From contig NZ_CP037922.1 in NCBI RefSeq assembly GCF_004355185.1, positions 496,001-560,000 of the forward strand: DNA of 64,000 nucleotides, given 5' to 3'. The notes below the pieces were generated by a model. The model searched no databases. It saw nothing but the letters and a program-made list of their open reading frames with translations, and was not told the origin of the DNA. Below, piece after piece: positions 28,064 through 38,739 of this stretch; the stretch's first letter is position 1, and each line of letters starts with the position of its first letter. This stretch comes from Hymenobacter radiodurans. Lineage in GTDB: Bacteria > Bacteroidota > Bacteroidia > Cytophagales > Hymenobacteraceae. The position numbers and the translations under genes were made by a program.

Positions 28064-31000
28064 CTATTGACCCAGGCTGTAGCGCAATTGTATGCCACCC
28101 TCGGTAGACGACGTTTTGAAGGCATTCTCCACGCGTGGATCGGAGATGTTGCGCGTAAAAAAGAATTGCAGATTCAGGCGCTGATTGAGCACATAGTCGA
28201 TAGTTGGGCGTAGCTGGACCTGCCGGTTGCCATTTGTAGTCAAGCTAACGGGCCGTCCTAAGCTGGCCGTTTGAGTAGGATTGCCGGGGTCAACGACATC
28301 TAGAATAGTGCGCTGAATGGTTGTGTTTTCACGAATGGAAAGATCGAGGCGCGCGGTCAACTCATTGTTGAGTACGCGCTGATTGTTGCCCGAGCCGAAG
28401 GGAAGCTTAAGCCCATTCGTAACGTAGCCAAAACCGATTACCAGCTCCTGCGTGTGCAGTTCCGTGATTTGCGCGTTGGTGGTATTTAAGCCAATGTCAC
28501 GCTCGGTACGGTATTCTACCCGGCCCGTAACCTTCTCCAGCGTCTGGAAATCAACACCAATCAGGGGGCTTAAGCGCTCGGCAATAGTTACCTGCCCAAT
28601 GACGTAATACGGAATAAACTGCCCCAGCCTGTTGATTTCCGTTGATAAATCTTCAGGGTCAAGCCTGTTTTCGTATTGGCTGGCAGTACCGTAGCTACCT
28701 ACGCTATAAATGGAGCTATACGCGTGCCGCAGAGTGATGGAGCGGAAATAACGCTTCACGAAAGCCAGCTCAGCCAGACCATTATAGTCGATACGCCAGT
28801 TAGGAATCGGTATTTTGAGGAAAGGAGTGAACTTTCCGTCGTTCGTATTGCTCGATGACTTACCCCGATACGCATCCAGGAAAGCGGGTAAAAGCACATC
28901 TTGTGAATTATAGCCGTACGTGCCAACGTTAGTGTTAGCCGCTGTTAGCCGCTCCTGGATTGGCCCCCGGTTTTGTACAAAGCGGTTAAAGGCTTTAGAA
29001 ATGGTGCCATTAGCCGTCCGGTCGCCGAAGAAGGTTTGAATCGAAACAATGGATGTGCTGAAAGAGCCCGTACCCAAGCGCCGCAGACGCGCCAAATCGC
29101 CTGTGAAGTTGCCGTTAGTGTCCTGAATGGGCAGAAGCGACACTGAATCGACAGCTAAGCGATAGAATACATCTTCATTTCGCACTCTCTGCCAACGGGC
29201 ATCCAAGCGAATATTGAAATCGCGGAAAGGCTCCAGCGCAGTCTGTACGGTAATGTTATCAGTTCGTAGCGAGCTGAGCGGCGTATTCAACAAGTCGCTA
29301 CGCTGAGTATACCAGCCACGACTAGCAGCACGATCATACAACTCGTCTAGGTCGTACTGGCGACCAAGCAGAAACGGTACACCGGGCGCATCGAAGTCAC
29401 TGTTCAACCCGAAAAACTTGGTTCGGGGCAGGTAGCCGGGCAGTAAGGTTCCGTTGCTGAGCGTATACGTGAAGTTGATAGAGCGAGCAGTCATCAGGGA
29501 GCGCAACACTGCTTTCAGGAAGCGCAGCTCAGGCCCTTTGGCCGAATCTGCGGGAGCAGGAACGGCTCCATTGGCGGGCTGGGGGGCTTTTTGGGTAGCG
29601 GCGCGGGCCGTTGGTGGCTGCGCGTTATTAATAATATTGAGGAAGCGCACTTTGTTGTAGAGCTTCACCAAATCGATGCGGCCGTTGGCGCTAAAGGCAC
29701 CATTATTTTGAATGGTATTGCCCAGGTTAAGCGGTATGGTTGTGGTATCGGCGAAGTTGGATGGATTTACCGGAGCCCGCAAAGCAGTAGAGGCTGCCTG
29801 CCATGTATAGTTGGCTTCATAGCGCGTATCGGCGGTCAGCCAGTCGGTGAGCGGGAACTTGTCCAGCGGCAGCCGATAGGTAAGGGCTATGGTTTGGTTG
29901 AAGTTGGTGGTACGGCCTCCTCTCTCAAATAAGTTGCGGCGCAGCAGTTCCCGGTTACGCTCAGCTTCGGGACTGTCGCCGAGCGTTTGGCCAGGTCCTT
30001 CGTCAATCACGCCACGGTTGGTGGCGGTGTAGTCTAGAATGAGGCTTTTGGTCAAGTCCCACTTCAAATCATAGATTCTATTGAAGAAGAAGCTCTTCAG
30101 GAATACACCCGGAATCCCCTCCGTTGTCGGCACCTGCCCAGGGATAAGCGTACGTTGGAGGAAACGCTCATTATACCGCCTGTCCAGGTCGGCGCGGAAG
30201 GCAAAACGGCTAGGAGTTGGCGTGAAGTTCAACTCCTGGAAAATCTTCAGATACGGTGAATCCAGCGCTTTTACATTAGCCAGCGGCGTGTAGCTGCGGG
30301 GTGTTGTCTGATAGATGTAGGCCAGAGCCCCATTATACGTGCGCGTGAAGTCGCGGTCCGTTACGATGTCGGTGTGGCGGCGCTCCGTAAGCGAATAGCT
30401 CAGGGCTAGGTTCTCGATATCGTAGGGACGCACCTTGCGCTCCGTGTTGGTTCGCTCTTTCCGCACGTTCAGCACGCTGATGCTGCGGCTACTGGTTTGG
30501 TCTACTACTTCTTTTCGGTATGCCGAGCGTTCCGTCTCGTTATCAAACTTTTGCAACGACTGGGTTAGCTCCGTGTCTGGGTCGAGCGGGTCGTACTTCG
30601 GTACGCGGCTTTCCGTGCCAGCCTGAAGCAATACCGGTACGCGCAGGGCAAGCTTTTCGGGGAAGAACTTCTCCGCTGCTATTGTCGCGTTCAAATCGCC
30701 ACGGCTGATGTTGTCCAAAGAGCGTTGGCTGGGCCGGTCTTGCAGGCCGCCAAAGCCCACCGAGGTGAAGCTGCCCGTAGCTGTAATATTAGCTAGGTCG
30801 GCCAACTTGGTATTGAAGCGCGCCGTGGCGGCGTAGCCTGATTCGCGGTCGAAGTCAAACACTCGGAATTCATCGGCCCACAAGCACAGCGACTTCGGAG
30901 CGTTGTCGTCGGTAGGGTTAAGAAGACCAATCATTGCTCCCTGCACCGCGCTGAAATCGGGGTTACCTACAATCGTAATCTGAGCCTCAACCCCATTTTG

Positions 31001-34000
31001 GCCAATGACCGTCTTCACGAACGGCACATTAAACGCCACGCCGGCCGCATTACGCTCCGCTTTGGCATCGATGAACTGTTGCAAAGAAATCTGCACCTCA
31101 TTTTCTAAAGGCCAGATATCACGCTGACCTGTAAGACCGGGGCGCGATAATTTCAACGGTACCGAATACTCGTAATAGTTCTGAGTGTAGTCGGTGCCGA
31201 TGCGAATGAATCCGCGGACCTGACCATCCTGAATGCTCTGGTCTTGGCTTTCAGCGTGCAGAAACAAGCGCAACTGCTTATAGCGCAGCATGTTGATGCT
31301 GATGTTCTTATAGGCAGCTTTGCCGTAGCCATCGCGCAGACCTTCCACGCACAGGCGCAATGACTGCTCGTTCTGCTGACGATTCACGGTGCTGGAGCCG
31401 TATTCGCGGTCGCGCTCAATGCCGGGGGGCAAAACATAAGGAATCTGGTCGGCACCCGCGGCCAGGCCGTTCTCTTCTAAGCTTACCGTGGAAATATCGA
31501 AGGCATCAGCGTCGGTATCGGTGTTGATATTTGGGCGGCCAGGCTCAGCAATCGTCGTCAGGAAACGGCGCCACTGGTTTGCTACAAATTGGAGCTGCAC
31601 TAAGCGCAGCACGGCCGGCTGCTGCCACTGGGTCATATACATCCGCACGAAGCGGATGGATTTGAACCCGAAAGGCTGCCCATTCTGCGTGCCTCGTACC
31701 GCCGAATACTGACGCACCGGCACCCGAAACTGGTACCACGATACATCGTTCCCATTCACCTGCTTGGTGATTTTGTCGATGATATAGTTCTGGCCTACTG
31801 CCAACTGGCCCGGCTGCAGTCGAATACGATACTCGTAGTAGCGTTCCTGATCTGAAATAGCATTGTCGCGGTTGAGGTCTTCTTTGTCGGGAAAGGCAGT
31901 CGAACTTTGCTGCGCGTCGCCGTTCGAGTTACCTTCCATGCCATTGAAATTCTTGTAGCGACCCAGAATCTTCACGTCGCGACCCTCCGAATTGTAATAG
32001 CCATCGAGATGGTGACGGAACCGGTCGGCGGAAGGGTCAGCGAACTGAGAATACACCCCCTGAAAGAAGGCTTTCTCGTCCGTATCATTCAAGCCATCAA
32101 GCCCAACATCTTGGAGCTCACGCCCGCCTGGAGCCGAGCTGAACGCGTCGGTGATAAACTGCTGGCGTGTTACGCGGCCCCAAGTGCCCTGCTGCGCATC
32201 GGCATTCGTAATGCTGGCGCCATCAGGCAGGCCGTTCTCAAACTCGTGCCGCCCATCCTTGAGCACGTCTTCCGACACCGAACCCAGGTTCAGGTACAGA
32301 TCACCACCTGTAGTATTGTTCTGGGGGCATTTTCGGAGTCATTAATTTGTCCGTTGGGCCCGGCAATGAATGGGTCCATCAGCCAAAACTCCAGATACTC
32401 TACGTTAGCATTATCGAAGTCCGTATCGAAGGTGATTTCGCGGCTGATACCACCATACCGCGCAGCATTAGCCGTTGGGGCTTGGTTGGCAAACTTGCGC
32501 TCATCCGTCGTTGATACTTCCGGTGTGTAGTTGTACTGGCCCCGCTCGCCCGGATAATACGCCATATCAAAGCTAAACTCGAAGCTGTTGCCGGTGGCAC
32601 CTAAGTCGCGGTTGGGGAAAATCTCGCTACGCTCAATACCACGCGTATAGTGGTTGCTCAGGCTTGGGTCGTTGCTGGAAATGTTCTGCGGCTTGCTTTG
32701 CCCACTCGTGTAGTAGGTCTGATCGATGGTATACCAAGCCAGCTTTGCCCGGCGATAAGCCGACGAAAGACCGTCCGGATTTGCCCCCTGCAAGGGTAAA
32801 GGGGTAGATGCCAGGCGCCAGGCTGTAGTACCATTCAGGCCCCCAGCGAATAGGGTGTACGCGCCGTTTCGAAGTCATCGATGTAGGAAACGCCGTTCTC
32901 ACCGCGGCCCAGCTGCGAGCGGCCTGGTACCAAGCGGGCAAACTCCCCACTAAAGGCTACCGACGAAGGCTCCTTCGTAGCAATCAGCGGCAGCATATCC
33001 AAGTACTTGGTCAGTACCCGGGAATCACGGCGAATGTTCACGTCGAGGCCGTAAATAGTGTTGTTGCCTGGCTCGTCGCCAATGCTAACGCGGTTGATGC
33101 CAGGTGCTTGGTTCTCGCGCAAGTGCAGTACCGTGGCGCCAAAATTTATGTCTTGGTTCAGCCGGTAATCAAAGCGCGCTCCTACCAACCGGCGCGGCTG
33201 AATCTGCACGACGGCGTCTTTTTCAAATTCTACCCGCAATTCGTTGGCGGAGTTGAGGTAGCTAGGATTGAGAATTTTAACCTTCGCCTGATCGTAGAAA
33301 ACCTGATAGTCGCGCCCTTCTTCCAGCAACGTGCTACCCGAGCGCACCCGCACCGAACCCGGCGCCACCCGAATACCAGGCAACGCAATTTCGTCGGTGG
33401 CCGTGGCTTGGAAGCGTCCTTTAAGGAAGAATTTATCCTTCACCTGTACCTGTTGGGCATCACTCTGCGTCTGCGTATACAGCTCACTGTACACGTACTT
33501 GTCAACTAAAGCAGTTTCGGTAGCTGTGAACTGGGTTTGTAAATAACTGCCGAAGGGCTCTACTACCGGGAAGATTATCTTGCCTTGTTCCGGGTCGATG
33601 GTAATGCCAGGAAAAAAGTCAAAGTTGCCGTCAGGGTTGCGGTCGTTGTTTGGGTTTACGTTATCCAAGTTCAACACCTCAATCAGGGGCCGATTGGCAA
33701 TCCGCTCGCCTTCCTTTAGCGAAATCAAGTCGACACCCGTTTGGTCATCCTTATAGACAACCTGAAGCTGAAAGTTGTCGCGGTTGAGCTGGCTAGCGTT
33801 AAGAGGATAGATGTTTTTCATCATCAAATCCCAGGTAGGCAGGTTGCCGCTGGCCAAGTTTGGGTTACTCGGATTCGCTGCCGGATCGGCCAGGCCCACG
33901 CCGGGATTGGTGGCCTTCAGCATTTTCAGGAAGATAACCTCGTCCTGGCGTACGTTGGCGTAGTCTTCTACGAGCTCGCCTACTTTGTACACCTCGCCGT

Positions 34001-35495
34001 TGTAGAGGTATTCATACGACACCCCCAGCACCTGCTCAGGCAACAAGGCAGTATTCAGGCTTAAATAACCAAGCTGAGCATTGAACGTGTACTCGCGTGG
34101 GTCCAGCTTACGAGCCCGCACCCGCTCAAAGTCCACGGTTTTCACCAGGTTCTGGCCAACCAGGAAATTATCAACGGTTAGCTCACCGCGGGCTTGGGCT
34201 CCGCCATCCGCTAGCGTGTTAAACTCAGTGTTAGCGTTATTAGTAGCTACTACGCGCGGGCTAGGATTTTGGAACTGTCTGCGATATACGCGCGTCGGCT
34301 CTGCCAAGTCCATTAGCGTCACCACGTTGCGCAGGTTATCCGTCGTGCGGTTATCGTTGGTCACGTACACCTCCAGGCGTCGGATTTCTATACCTGACTG
34401 TACCGTAGGTAGGTTGCGCAGGGCTGCATCGTAGCGTTCACGAAAGAAATGCGACAGAAAAAAGTGCCGGTCGCGCTCGTATTGGCTGGCCTTGAGCTCG
34501 AATAGGCGGCTCTGGGCGCCATTTTGAACCCGTACCTCATCGGCAGTGCCGCGCAGAGTACTCGCTACCGCCGTTATGCCTAGCTTACCAAACTGTAGCT
34601 GGGTTTTGATACCGAACAAATTTTGCCCCCCTTGCACTAGGGAGTTGTTTAAGGGCAAGCTTACGTTGCCCAACTCCACCTTGCGAATGATATCGGTTTC
34701 ATAGCCCGTATAGTCGAGCTTCATGTTATTCTCGAAGTCGAAGGCCGCTTTGGTGTCGTAGTTGAAGGTGAGGCGCAGCTTCTCTCCGATCTGACCCGTC
34801 ACATTGAGGTTCAGGTTCTGATCGTACTCGAAGTCACCCACACGCTGCTGGCGCAGAGTAAGCAAGGGGTTACGGTTGCGATTGAAGCGCGCGCCTGCCC
34901 GCAAAGTCACTGCACCTTGAGGCTTGATATCCACGTAGCTACCACCAAAAATGCGGTCAGCAATGGGGCCCAAATAAATGCGCGGAATAAGGCGGCGCGA
35001 GCCCGTTACGCTTTCGCCATCCAAGCCCGCCGAGCGCGTGCGGAAATAGTCGCGCACCACACGCTGCTGCTGATAGCGCGAGTATTCCTCAAAACTCACT
35101 CGTGTTGGGTCGCGAAAATCAATATCTGACCCAATGCTCTCCCGAATATCATAGTTCTGGAGGCTGTCATCGGGCGTCACCTCCACATTCACGTTCGAAG
35201 GCAAATCCAGCAGCAGCGGCGACCGGCGGCGCTGGGGCGAAAGAGGGGAGCCAATCCGATCCTGGGGGGCAATTTTGGGCCGTCGGCTAGAGCGGTATAT
35301 ACTCGTATCGGGTAGAACGGTGCGAGGAGTATCGGGCACTATGGCCAAAGCCGACGGACTAGCCGCTGGTAGCCAATTCCAAAGCTGGCGCAGGGCAAAC
35401 GGGTGGGCTCCGGTAGGTTCAGCCTGCGATAACCAAGTCAGCAATGAAGCGACAACGACTATAGAGGCGGCGAGGGACTTCTTACCGTGGGTCAA
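28064..35495 (-). CDS. sprA: SprA, outer-membrane translocon of the type IX secretion system; two frame breaks
   Basis: About 2477 residues if two single bases are restored. The coding signal runs without loss over three frames: 35495 to about 32841, about 32840 to 32324, and 32323 to 28064. One G (minus strand) added at 32840-32844 gives RTPYSLGGLNGTTAWRLAST, and one C at 32323-32327 gives SENAPQNNTTGGDLYLNLG. The N terminus has a signal-like segment and a motif DVNIRRDSRVLTKYLDMLPL before the break; the rest is rich in beta strands (many Tyr/Phe-Asn-Thr turns) as in this very large barrel. SprA is the secretion pore of the type IX system and is needed for gliding in flavobacteria. This gene lies in the maeB-ruvA-sprA-gcvH-vanZ order. 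The cargo-type proteins at 3 kb and 51 kb carry the sorting domains it would export. Confidence 0.92.
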
Positions 35496-35539
35496 GGGAG
35501 ACTAAAAAAGACGGGCGGGCGAGCAGCCGGAGAGTAAAC

Positions 35540-36145
35540 TTAATTCGACTTCAAGGCAAATTTAATCAATTCCTCCACGCTCAGGTCATTACCGTGACGG
35601 TGCTGGATGGTCTCCAGCGTTTTTTCCGCCGCCGACCGGGCAAATCCCAACGTGACTAGAGCGGCTAACGCTTCGCTACGATTGGTATTGTGTGCTCGTG
35701 CCAGGGGTACCGTATCGATGCCCGCTTTAGCCAATAATTCGTCCTTGCGGAGTTTGTCTTTCAGCTCCAGCACCACTCGCTGGGCCGTTTTTGGCCCTAC
35801 TCCCTTGATACTTTGAATAGACCGTACATCCTCCTGAATGATGGCCTGCCGAATAGCACCCACGCCCATACTCGACACCATCACGATACCTGTGCCCGGC
35901 CCAATACCCGACACCGAAATCAAGAGCATAAACAGCACTTTTTCGTTTGGGTCGAGGAAGCCATATAGGGCTTGTATATCCTCCTTAATGTGCTGGTAGG
36001 TATAAATTTTCGCTTTCTCTCCTTCAGCTGGCAGCTTAGAATAAGTGGCTAGTGAAATCCTGACTTCATAGCCCACGCCGCTAACATCCATAATGGCCAG
36101 AGCGGGGTCTTTATAGGCAAGGGTACCGTCAAGGTATGCAATCAT
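35540..36145 (-). CDS. ruvA: Holliday junction branch migration protein RuvA
   Basis: A 201-residue protein with the family start MIAYLDGTLAYKDPALAIMD. The first domain is an OB fold. Helix-hairpin-helix regions lie at SVSGIGPGTGIVMVSSM and IKGVGPKTAQRVVLELKDKL, and the small C-terminal domain (EALAALVTLGFARSAAEKTL) contacts RuvB. RuvA tetramers grip four-way DNA junctions and guide the RuvB motor. The gene is 44 bases upstream of sprA, with the same strand and no terminator between, so cotranscription is likely. ruvB is not in the window. Confidence 0.97.
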   Translation of the reverse strand: MIAYLDGTLAYKDPALAIMDVSGVGYEVRISLATYSKLPAEGEKAKIYTYQHIKEDIQALYGFLDPNEKVLFMLLISVSGIGPGTGIVMVSSMGVGAIRQAIIQEDVRSIQSIKGVGPKTAQRVVLELKDKLRKDELLAKAGIDTVPLARAHNTNRSEALAALVTLGFARSAAEKTLETIQHRHGNDLSVEELIKFALKSN

Positions 36146-36313
36146 AAAAAAGGATTGAAGTTAGAACCTGTGTGTGCAACAATGCATTGCCACAACACAC
36201 AGACGCTGGATTTACGTCCCCTAAAAAGCAAAATATTTTAGCTATAACCCAACGCCATTAGTAACGCATGGGTGGGATAGTTGACTAATATATCTGAATC
36301 GGGGCGATATACC
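36146..36313. other. Gap between ruvA and the malic enzyme gene
   Basis: A stem CTGTGTGT/ACACACAG at about 36172-36202 is not followed by a T run. I see no gene. Confidence 0.4.
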
Positions 36314-38584
36314 TTATAGAGGCTTATTATATGTCTGGGCGTCCACTACGGCTATAGCAGTCATGTTCACAATTTCGCGAACCGAGGCGCCTAACTGTAG
36401 CACGTGCACTGGCTTGCGCATGCCCATCAGTACTGGCCCTATCACTTCAGCACCACCAATTTCCTGTAGTACTTTGTAGGCAATGTTACCCGACACTACG
36501 TTGGGGAAAATGAGGGTATTAGCCCCTTGCTCTGCCAATTCTGAAAAAGGGTAATGCTCACGCAACAGTTGGGGGTTCAACGCTGTGTTTGCCTGCATTT
36601 CCCCATCCAGAATCAGGTCAGGGTAGCGCTTTTTAGCGAGTTCGGTGGCCAAGCGAGCCTTATCGGGCAAAGTGCCGCGATTAGAGCCGAAGTTGGAGTA
36701 GCTGAGCACCGCAATGCGCGGCTCAGTATCGAAAAAGCGTACACCCCGCGCCGTCAGGCCAATGATATCGACCATCTCTTCAGCCGTGGGGTCGATGTTT
36801 ACGGTGGTATCAGCGAAGAAGAACGGGCCTTTGCGGTGCTGGATAATGTACATACCCGCCACACGCTGCACGCCATCTTCTACCCCAATCACCTGCAAAG
36901 CTGGGGTAATAGACTGACCATAATCTTTAGTTAAACCAGTGATAAAGGCGTCAGCCTGCCCGGTTTCGAGCATCATGGCACCGTAATAATTTCGCTCACG
37001 CAGCAAGCGGCGCCCTTCGTAGAGCGTAATGCCGCGCCGCTTTCGCTTCTGAAAAAGCAGCTCAGCAAACTCAGCCCTTTGATCATTCTCTTCCAGAATA
37101 TCAATAATCTGGCAACCTTCCAGATCGAGGCTATTCGCGCGGGCTATTTCGTCAATTTTTTTGCGATTGCCGAGCAGAATAGGGAAAGCGATACCCTCAT
37201 CGTGCAAAATCTGAGCGGCTTTGAGCACTTTGTATGTGTCGGCCTCCGCAAATACTACGCGCTTCGGGTTGGAGCGGGCGGCACTAGTGATGCGGTTCAT
37301 GAGCTTCTGGTTCACGCCCAAACGAGCGCGCAGATCATCCTCATAGGCATGCCAGTCGGTAATAGACTGGCGCGCCGAGCCGCTTTCCATGGCAGCCCGC
37401 GCCACAGCCGGCGAGATGGTCGTAATCAGACGAGGATCAAGGGGTTTTGGAATCAGATAAGTTCGCCCAAAAGCCAGCGTATTGTCACCATAGGCTTTGT
37501 TTACCATGTCGGGTACAGGCTCCTTAGCAAGGTGCGCCAGTGCCTGAACGGCCGCCAGCTTCATGGCTTCGTTTATCTCGGTAGCGCGCACGTCCAGCGC
37601 CCCCCGGAAGATGTAGGGGAAGCCTAGCACATTGTTCACCTGATTTGGATGGTCGGAGCGACCGGTGGCCATAATCAGATCGGGCCGGGTGGCCATGGCT
37701 ACTTCGTACTCAATCTCAGGGTTTGGGTTAGCCAACGCAAACACAATGGGATTATCGGCCATGCGTAGCAGCAGTTCGGGCGGCAGCACATTAGCCGCCG
37801 ACAAACCCAGAAAGACATCGGCGCCTTCCAAGGCTTCGGCCAGCGAAGTAATGGCACGCTGGGTAGCAAACTGCATCTGCAGGTCGGCCAGATCAGTGCG
37901 CTCTGCGTTGATAACGCCTTTGATATCAAATACAACTACGTTCTCGACCTTGAGCCCGAGCGCTAAATATAAACGCAGACACGAGATAGCCGCTGCCCCA
38001 GCACCACTGACAACCAGCTTAATCTTCTCAATTTTTTTGTCCACGACTTCCAGCGCATTGAGCAGCGCTGCCGACGAAATAATGGCTGTGCCATGTTGGT
38101 CGTCGTGCATGAGCGGGATGTTCATCTTCTCCCGCAACTCTGTCTCAATTCGGAAGCACTCCGGCGCCTTTATATCCTCCAGATTGATGCCGCCGAATGT
38201 GGGCTCCAAGGATTTTACGATGCGAATAAACTCGTCAGGGTCGGTAGCGTCAATCTCAATATCGAAGCAGTCGATGCCCGCAAATTTTTTAAACAGTACG
38301 CCTTTTCCTTCCATCACAGGCTTGGATGCGTCGGGCCCAATGTTACCCAAACCTAGCACCGCCGTACCATTGGAAATTACGCCTACCAAGTTGCCTTTGG
38401 CAGTGTATTTATAAACCTCCTCTTTGTTGGCGGCAATGGCTAAGCAAGGCTCCGCTACGCCGGGCGAATAGGCTAAAGCCAGATCAAGCTGTGTACTGAG
38501 GGGCTTGGTGGGCACCACTTCAATCTTGCCCGCTGGGGTACGGGAATGGTAGTCGAGGGCTTCCTGTTTGTTGATTTTCAGCAT
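36314..38584 (-). CDS. maeB: NADP-dependent malic enzyme with phosphate acetyltransferase-like domain
   Basis: About 756 residues from MLKINKQEALDYHSRTP; the frame is open 13 codons further upstream. The N-terminal half is the malic enzyme (LALAYSPGVAEPCLAIAANK, GNIGPDASKPVMEGKGVLFK, metal-site LMHDDQHGTA and NAD(P)-binding VVSGAGAAAISCLRLYLALG); the C-terminal half from about residue 430 has the PTA-like fold (VFAEADTYKVLKAAQILHDE, QANTALNPQLL), which in this fusion is regulatory rather than catalytic, as known for MaeB. It oxidises malate to pyruvate with NADP+. The gene sits upstream of ruvA-sprA. Confidence 0.96.
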   Translation of the reverse strand: MLKINKQEALDYHSRTPAGKIEVVPTKPLSTQLDLALAYSPGVAEPCLAIAANKEEVYKYTAKGNLVGVISNGTAVLGLGNIGPDASKPVMEGKGVLFKKFAGIDCFDIEIDATDPDEFIRIVKSLEPTFGGINLEDIKAPECFRIETELREKMNIPLMHDDQHGTAIISSAALLNALEVVDKKIEKIKLVVSGAGAAAISCLRLYLALGLKVENVVVFDIKGVINAERTDLADLQMQFATQRAITSLAEALEGADVFLGLSAANVLPPELLLRMADNPIVFALANPNPEIEYEVAMATRPDLIMATGRSDHPNQVNNVLGFPYIFRGALDVRATEINEAMKLAAVQALAHLAKEPVPDMVNKAYGDNTLAFGRTYLIPKPLDPRLITTISPAVARAAMESGSARQSITDWHAYEDDLRARLGVNQKLMNRITSAARSNPKRVVFAEADTYKVLKAAQILHDEGIAFPILLGNRKKIDEIARANSLDLEGCQIIDILEENDQRAEFAELLFQKRKRRGITLYEGRRLLRERNYYGAMMLETGQADAFITGLTKDYGQSITPALQVIGVEDGVQRVAGMYIIQHRKGPFFFADTTVNIDPTAEEMVDIIGLTARGVRFFDTEPRIAVLSYSNFGSNRGTLPDKARLATELAKKRYPDLILDGEMQANTALNPQLLREHYPFSELAEQGANTLIFPNVVSGNIAYKVLQEIGGAEVIGPVLMGMRKPVHVLQLGASVREIVNMTAIAVVDAQTYNKPL

Positions 38585-38681
38585 TACCAAAGAGGGTCGG
38601 GTGAGAGGTGCCGGGCGGGGCAACGAATAAGCAAGTTGGGGCGAATTTGCCCCGAATCAAAGTTGAGGCAAGACAACTATA

Positions 38682-38724
38682 TTCAAAAAAGCCCCCAGCG
38701 CTAAGTCTGGGGGGCTTTTTTGAA
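38682..38724 (-). terminator. Terminator after the lytic transglycosylase gene, made of two G6 motif arms
   Basis: TTCAAAAAAGCCCCCAG and CTGGGGGGCTTTTTTGAA pair around a short loop. The left arm has five Cs (38692-38696), the right six Gs (38709-38714), so the stem has a one-base bulge unless a C was lost. It lies directly downstream of the minus-strand gene ending at 38740. Confidence 0.9.
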
Positions 38725-38739
38725 TAGTATAATAGGCGC

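Noticed and set aside
31907..32530. Open frame of 207 codons on the plus strand
   Set aside because: It is antisense to sprA and spans its frame break; no recognisable domain.
37596..37612. GCCCCCCGG in maeB as a motif copy
   Set aside because: The base context has no A/T tail; likely ordinary coding sequence.
37079..38414. Open frames on the plus strand opposite the malic enzyme gene
   Set aside because: They lie fully within maeB, have no family features and no promoter.
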